The notes under the pieces were generated by a model. The model was not told the DNA's origin. It saw only the letters and a program-made list of their open reading frames with translations, and made no database searches. This document shows, one piece after another, positions 7,439 to 8,332 of a DNA stretch of 8,332 bases (its first letter is position 1; each line of letters starts with the position of its first letter). This DNA comes from an uncultured Pseudomonadota bacterium (GTDB lineage: Bacteria; Myxococcota_A; UBA796; UBA9615). The position numbers and the translations under genes are program-made. The stretch covers positions 1 through 8,332 of the forward strand of contig CALCXL010000525.1 in the NCBI GenBank assembly GCA_937907595.1. The letters run 5' to 3'.

Positions 7439-7469
7439 TTCCCCACCCACACCCCTGCTGCTGGCCTGG

Positions 7470-8105
7470 GTGACGGAGGGCCGGCGGGCCCTGGTCGTGG
7501 GCGGCGGCGACGTCTCCACGCGCCGGGTGCGGGCGCTGCTGGAAGGCCGCGCGGTCGTCATCCTCGTCTCCCCCGACGCCACGCCCGAGCTTGCAGAGCG
7601 CGCGGCGGCGGGGCAGATCGCCTGGCGCCGGGGGCGGTGGCGGGAGTCCGACCTGGAGGGCATCGACCTCGTCCTGGCTGCGGTCGACCAACGGGACGTC
7701 TCCGTGGCGATCTGCGAGGCCTCCCGCGCGCGCCGCATCCCCGTGCACGTCGCCGACGACCCGCCGCTCTGCGACTTCTACTTCGCCGCCACCCTGCGCG
7801 ACGGCCCGATCCAGGTGGCGATCTCCACCGGCGGTGCCGGCCCCGCCCTGGCCGGTCGCCTGCGCGATCGGATCCGGAGCGCCCTCCCCCCGGGCGCCGG
7901 CCGGGCCGTCGAGCGCTTCGGGCGCCTGCGCGCGGCGGTGCGGGAGGCGATGCCTCGCGACGATCAGAGCAAGGCCCGCATGCGTTGGCTGACCGCCTAC
8001 GGCCGCGGCGCCGAGTGGAGCGATCTGGAGGCCCTGGACGACGACCGCATCGCCGCCCTGGCCCGGGAGGCTGCGCGCGCCTCTGCTGAGCAGGGGCTCG
8101 CCTGA
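7470..8105 (+). CDS. Precorrin-2 dehydrogenase / probable sirohydrochlorin ferrochelatase (MET8/CysG-N family)
   Basis: NAD-dependent oxidation of precorrin-2 to sirohydrochlorin, with probable iron insertion to siroheme, is the expected activity. Counting from GTG 7470 the protein has 211 residues: a Rossmann NAD motif VVGGGDV (9-15), D96 in HVADDP aligning with catalytic D104 of E. coli CysG, and ISTGG (118-122) with T120 in place of CysG S128. The helical C-terminal part is present. The GTG has no Shine-Dalgarno, and in-frame codons before it (7452-7469) encode PLLLAW, resembling the LPIFCQL start of CysG, so the true start is probably upstream. No ATG, GTG or TTG lies in that frame back to 7383; CTG 7431 sits 6 bases after GGAG 7421-7424. 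Chelatase activity is less certain, since SirC-type homologues lack it. Confidence 0.85.
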   Translation: MTEGRRALVVGGGDVSTRRVRALLEGRAVVILVSPDATPELAERAAAGQIAWRRGRWRESDLEGIDLVLAAVDQRDVSVAICEASRARRIPVHVADDPPLCDFYFAATLRDGPIQVAISTGGAGPALAGRLRDRIRSALPPGAGRAVERFGRLRAAVREAMPRDDQSKARMRWLTAYGRGAEWSDLEALDDDRIAALAREAARASAEQGLA

Positions 8106-8130
8106 TCGCCCCCGGTCGCGCGTCCATGGG

Positions 8131-8176
8131 GCGAAATCGCACAGCCCACCCCGCCCAGCTTGTTGCGTTTCGCACA
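8131..8176. repeat. Repeated GCG-N(3-4)-CGCACA elements, candidate enhancer pair
   Basis: GCGAAATCGCACA (8131-8143) and GCGTTTCGCACA (8165-8176) share GCG, a short A/T spacer and CGCACA. Their TCGCACA parts start 33 bases apart, close to three helical turns. The second copy also contains the palindrome TGCG-TTT-CGCA (8164-8174). They lie about 50-95 bases before the -24 GG, where activators of sigma-54 promoters usually bind. The repeat is seen; the enhancer role is inferred. Confidence 0.4.
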
Positions 8177-8224
8177 CTTCAACCGCCCCGTGGGTCGCCT
8201 GACATCAAAAATCAAGGGCAGCAT

Positions 8225-8241
8225 TCGGCACAGAACCTGCA
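8225..8241 (+). promoter_or_regulatory. Putative sigma-54 (-24/-12) promoter of the right-edge gene
   Basis: TCGGCACAGAACCTGCA matches TTGGCACG-N4-TTGCA with GG (8227-8228) and GC (8239-8240) exactly 10 bases apart and GGCAC and TGCA intact. The predicted start is near 8252, with a leader of about 46 nt to GTG 8298. From GC to start codon is 58 bases here and 64 at nirS. Confidence 0.5.
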
Positions 8242-8288
8242 GAAAGCCAACGGACATGGATGTCGTGTGACTGAATCCACACCACACC

Positions 8289-8294
8289 GGAGGA
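8289..8294 (+). promoter_or_regulatory. Ribosome binding site of the right-edge gene
   Basis: GGAGGA lies 3 bases before GTG 8298, the same hexamer as at nirS, and is the main support for a coding start here. Confidence 0.6.
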
Positions 8295-8297
8295 TCC

Positions 8298-8332
8298 GTG
8301 GCCGTCATCGAATCACCAGGCTCCCTCGCCCC
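8298..8332 (+). CDS. 5' end of an unidentified gene (partial)
   Basis: GTG 8298 opens a frame that stays open to the window edge (11 full codons, MAVIESPGSLA, and 2 spare bases). A near-perfect Shine-Dalgarno and an upstream -24/-12 promoter match support it as a true start. No signal peptide is evident in so few residues, and the family cannot be identified. Position next to the nir operon makes a denitrification role possible, but that is a guess. Confidence 0.5.
   Translation, partial: MAVIESPGSLA

Larger units (their letters stand above)
8106..8297. other. Intergenic regulatory region before the right-edge gene
   Basis: These 192 bases follow the operon and are less GC-rich than the genes. 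No rho-independent terminator (stem plus T-run) is seen after 8105. The region holds two related palindromic elements, a TTGTTG-N7-CACA element and a -24/-12 promoter match. Two ATGs at 8256 and 8260 open only four-codon frames. Two ATCAA half-sites (8204-8208 and 8211-8215) lack the partner half needed for an FNR box. Confidence 0.65.

Noticed and set aside
8128..8156. GGGCG/CGCCC pairing after the operon as a terminator
   Set aside because: The stem is only 5 bp, the loop is long and no T-run follows.
8204..8215. Two ATCAA motifs as an FNR/DNR box
   Set aside because: The box needs TTGAT four bases before ATCAA; neither copy has it.

Overview
The window holds most of a cytochrome cd1 (NirS) denitrification locus, together with a nearly complete heme d1 biosynthesis operon. 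The DNA is very GC-rich (about 70% by eye, not calculated), with strong G/C preference at third codon positions. Sec and lipoprotein signals and periplasmic c-type cytochromes indicate a Gram-negative envelope. Two good sigma-54-type promoter matches fit a proteobacterial or myxobacterial-type organism, but the taxon cannot be fixed from sequence alone; my guess of Myxococcota or a related high-GC lineage is weak.

Layout. Positions 1-958 (minus strand) carry the N-terminal 319 codons of nirN, which runs off the left edge. Positions 959-1237 are a divergent intergenic region with a long imperfect hairpin ending at the nirN start codon, a 16-bp inverted repeat spanning 200 bp, and a -24/-12 promoter match facing nirS. 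Positions 1238-8105 form one tightly packed plus-strand run: nirS (cytochrome cd1), nirJ (radical SAM), nirF, a fused nirDL (siroheme decarboxylase), nirE (SUMT) and a stand-alone precorrin-2 dehydrogenase/ferrochelatase of the MET8/CysG-N family. Junctions are 4-bp overlaps or gaps of 30 bp or less. Positions 8106-8297 are a second regulatory gap with another -24/-12 match, followed by a strong Shine-Dalgarno and the first 11 codons of an unidentified gene at 8298.

How it works together. NirE makes precorrin-2 from uroporphyrinogen III. The MET8-like enzyme oxidises it and probably inserts iron to give siroheme. NirDL removes two acetate carboxyls. NirJ replaces propionates. NirF and NirN act in the periplasm on the last steps and on delivery of heme d1 to NirS, which reduces nitrite to NO.

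Most notable. NirS is not the usual two-domain enzyme. It has an extra cytochrome c4-like heme domain (CxxCH at residues 51-55) ahead of the normal c domain (CxxCH at 172-176) and the d1 propeller, and it starts with a lipobox, so it is predicted to be a membrane-anchored nitrite reductase carrying its own electron-entry cytochrome. No separate nirC, nirM, nirG or nirH is present in the window. The -24/-12 elements at matching distances before nirS and before the gene at 8298 suggest joint sigma-54 control instead of the usual FNR/DNR control.
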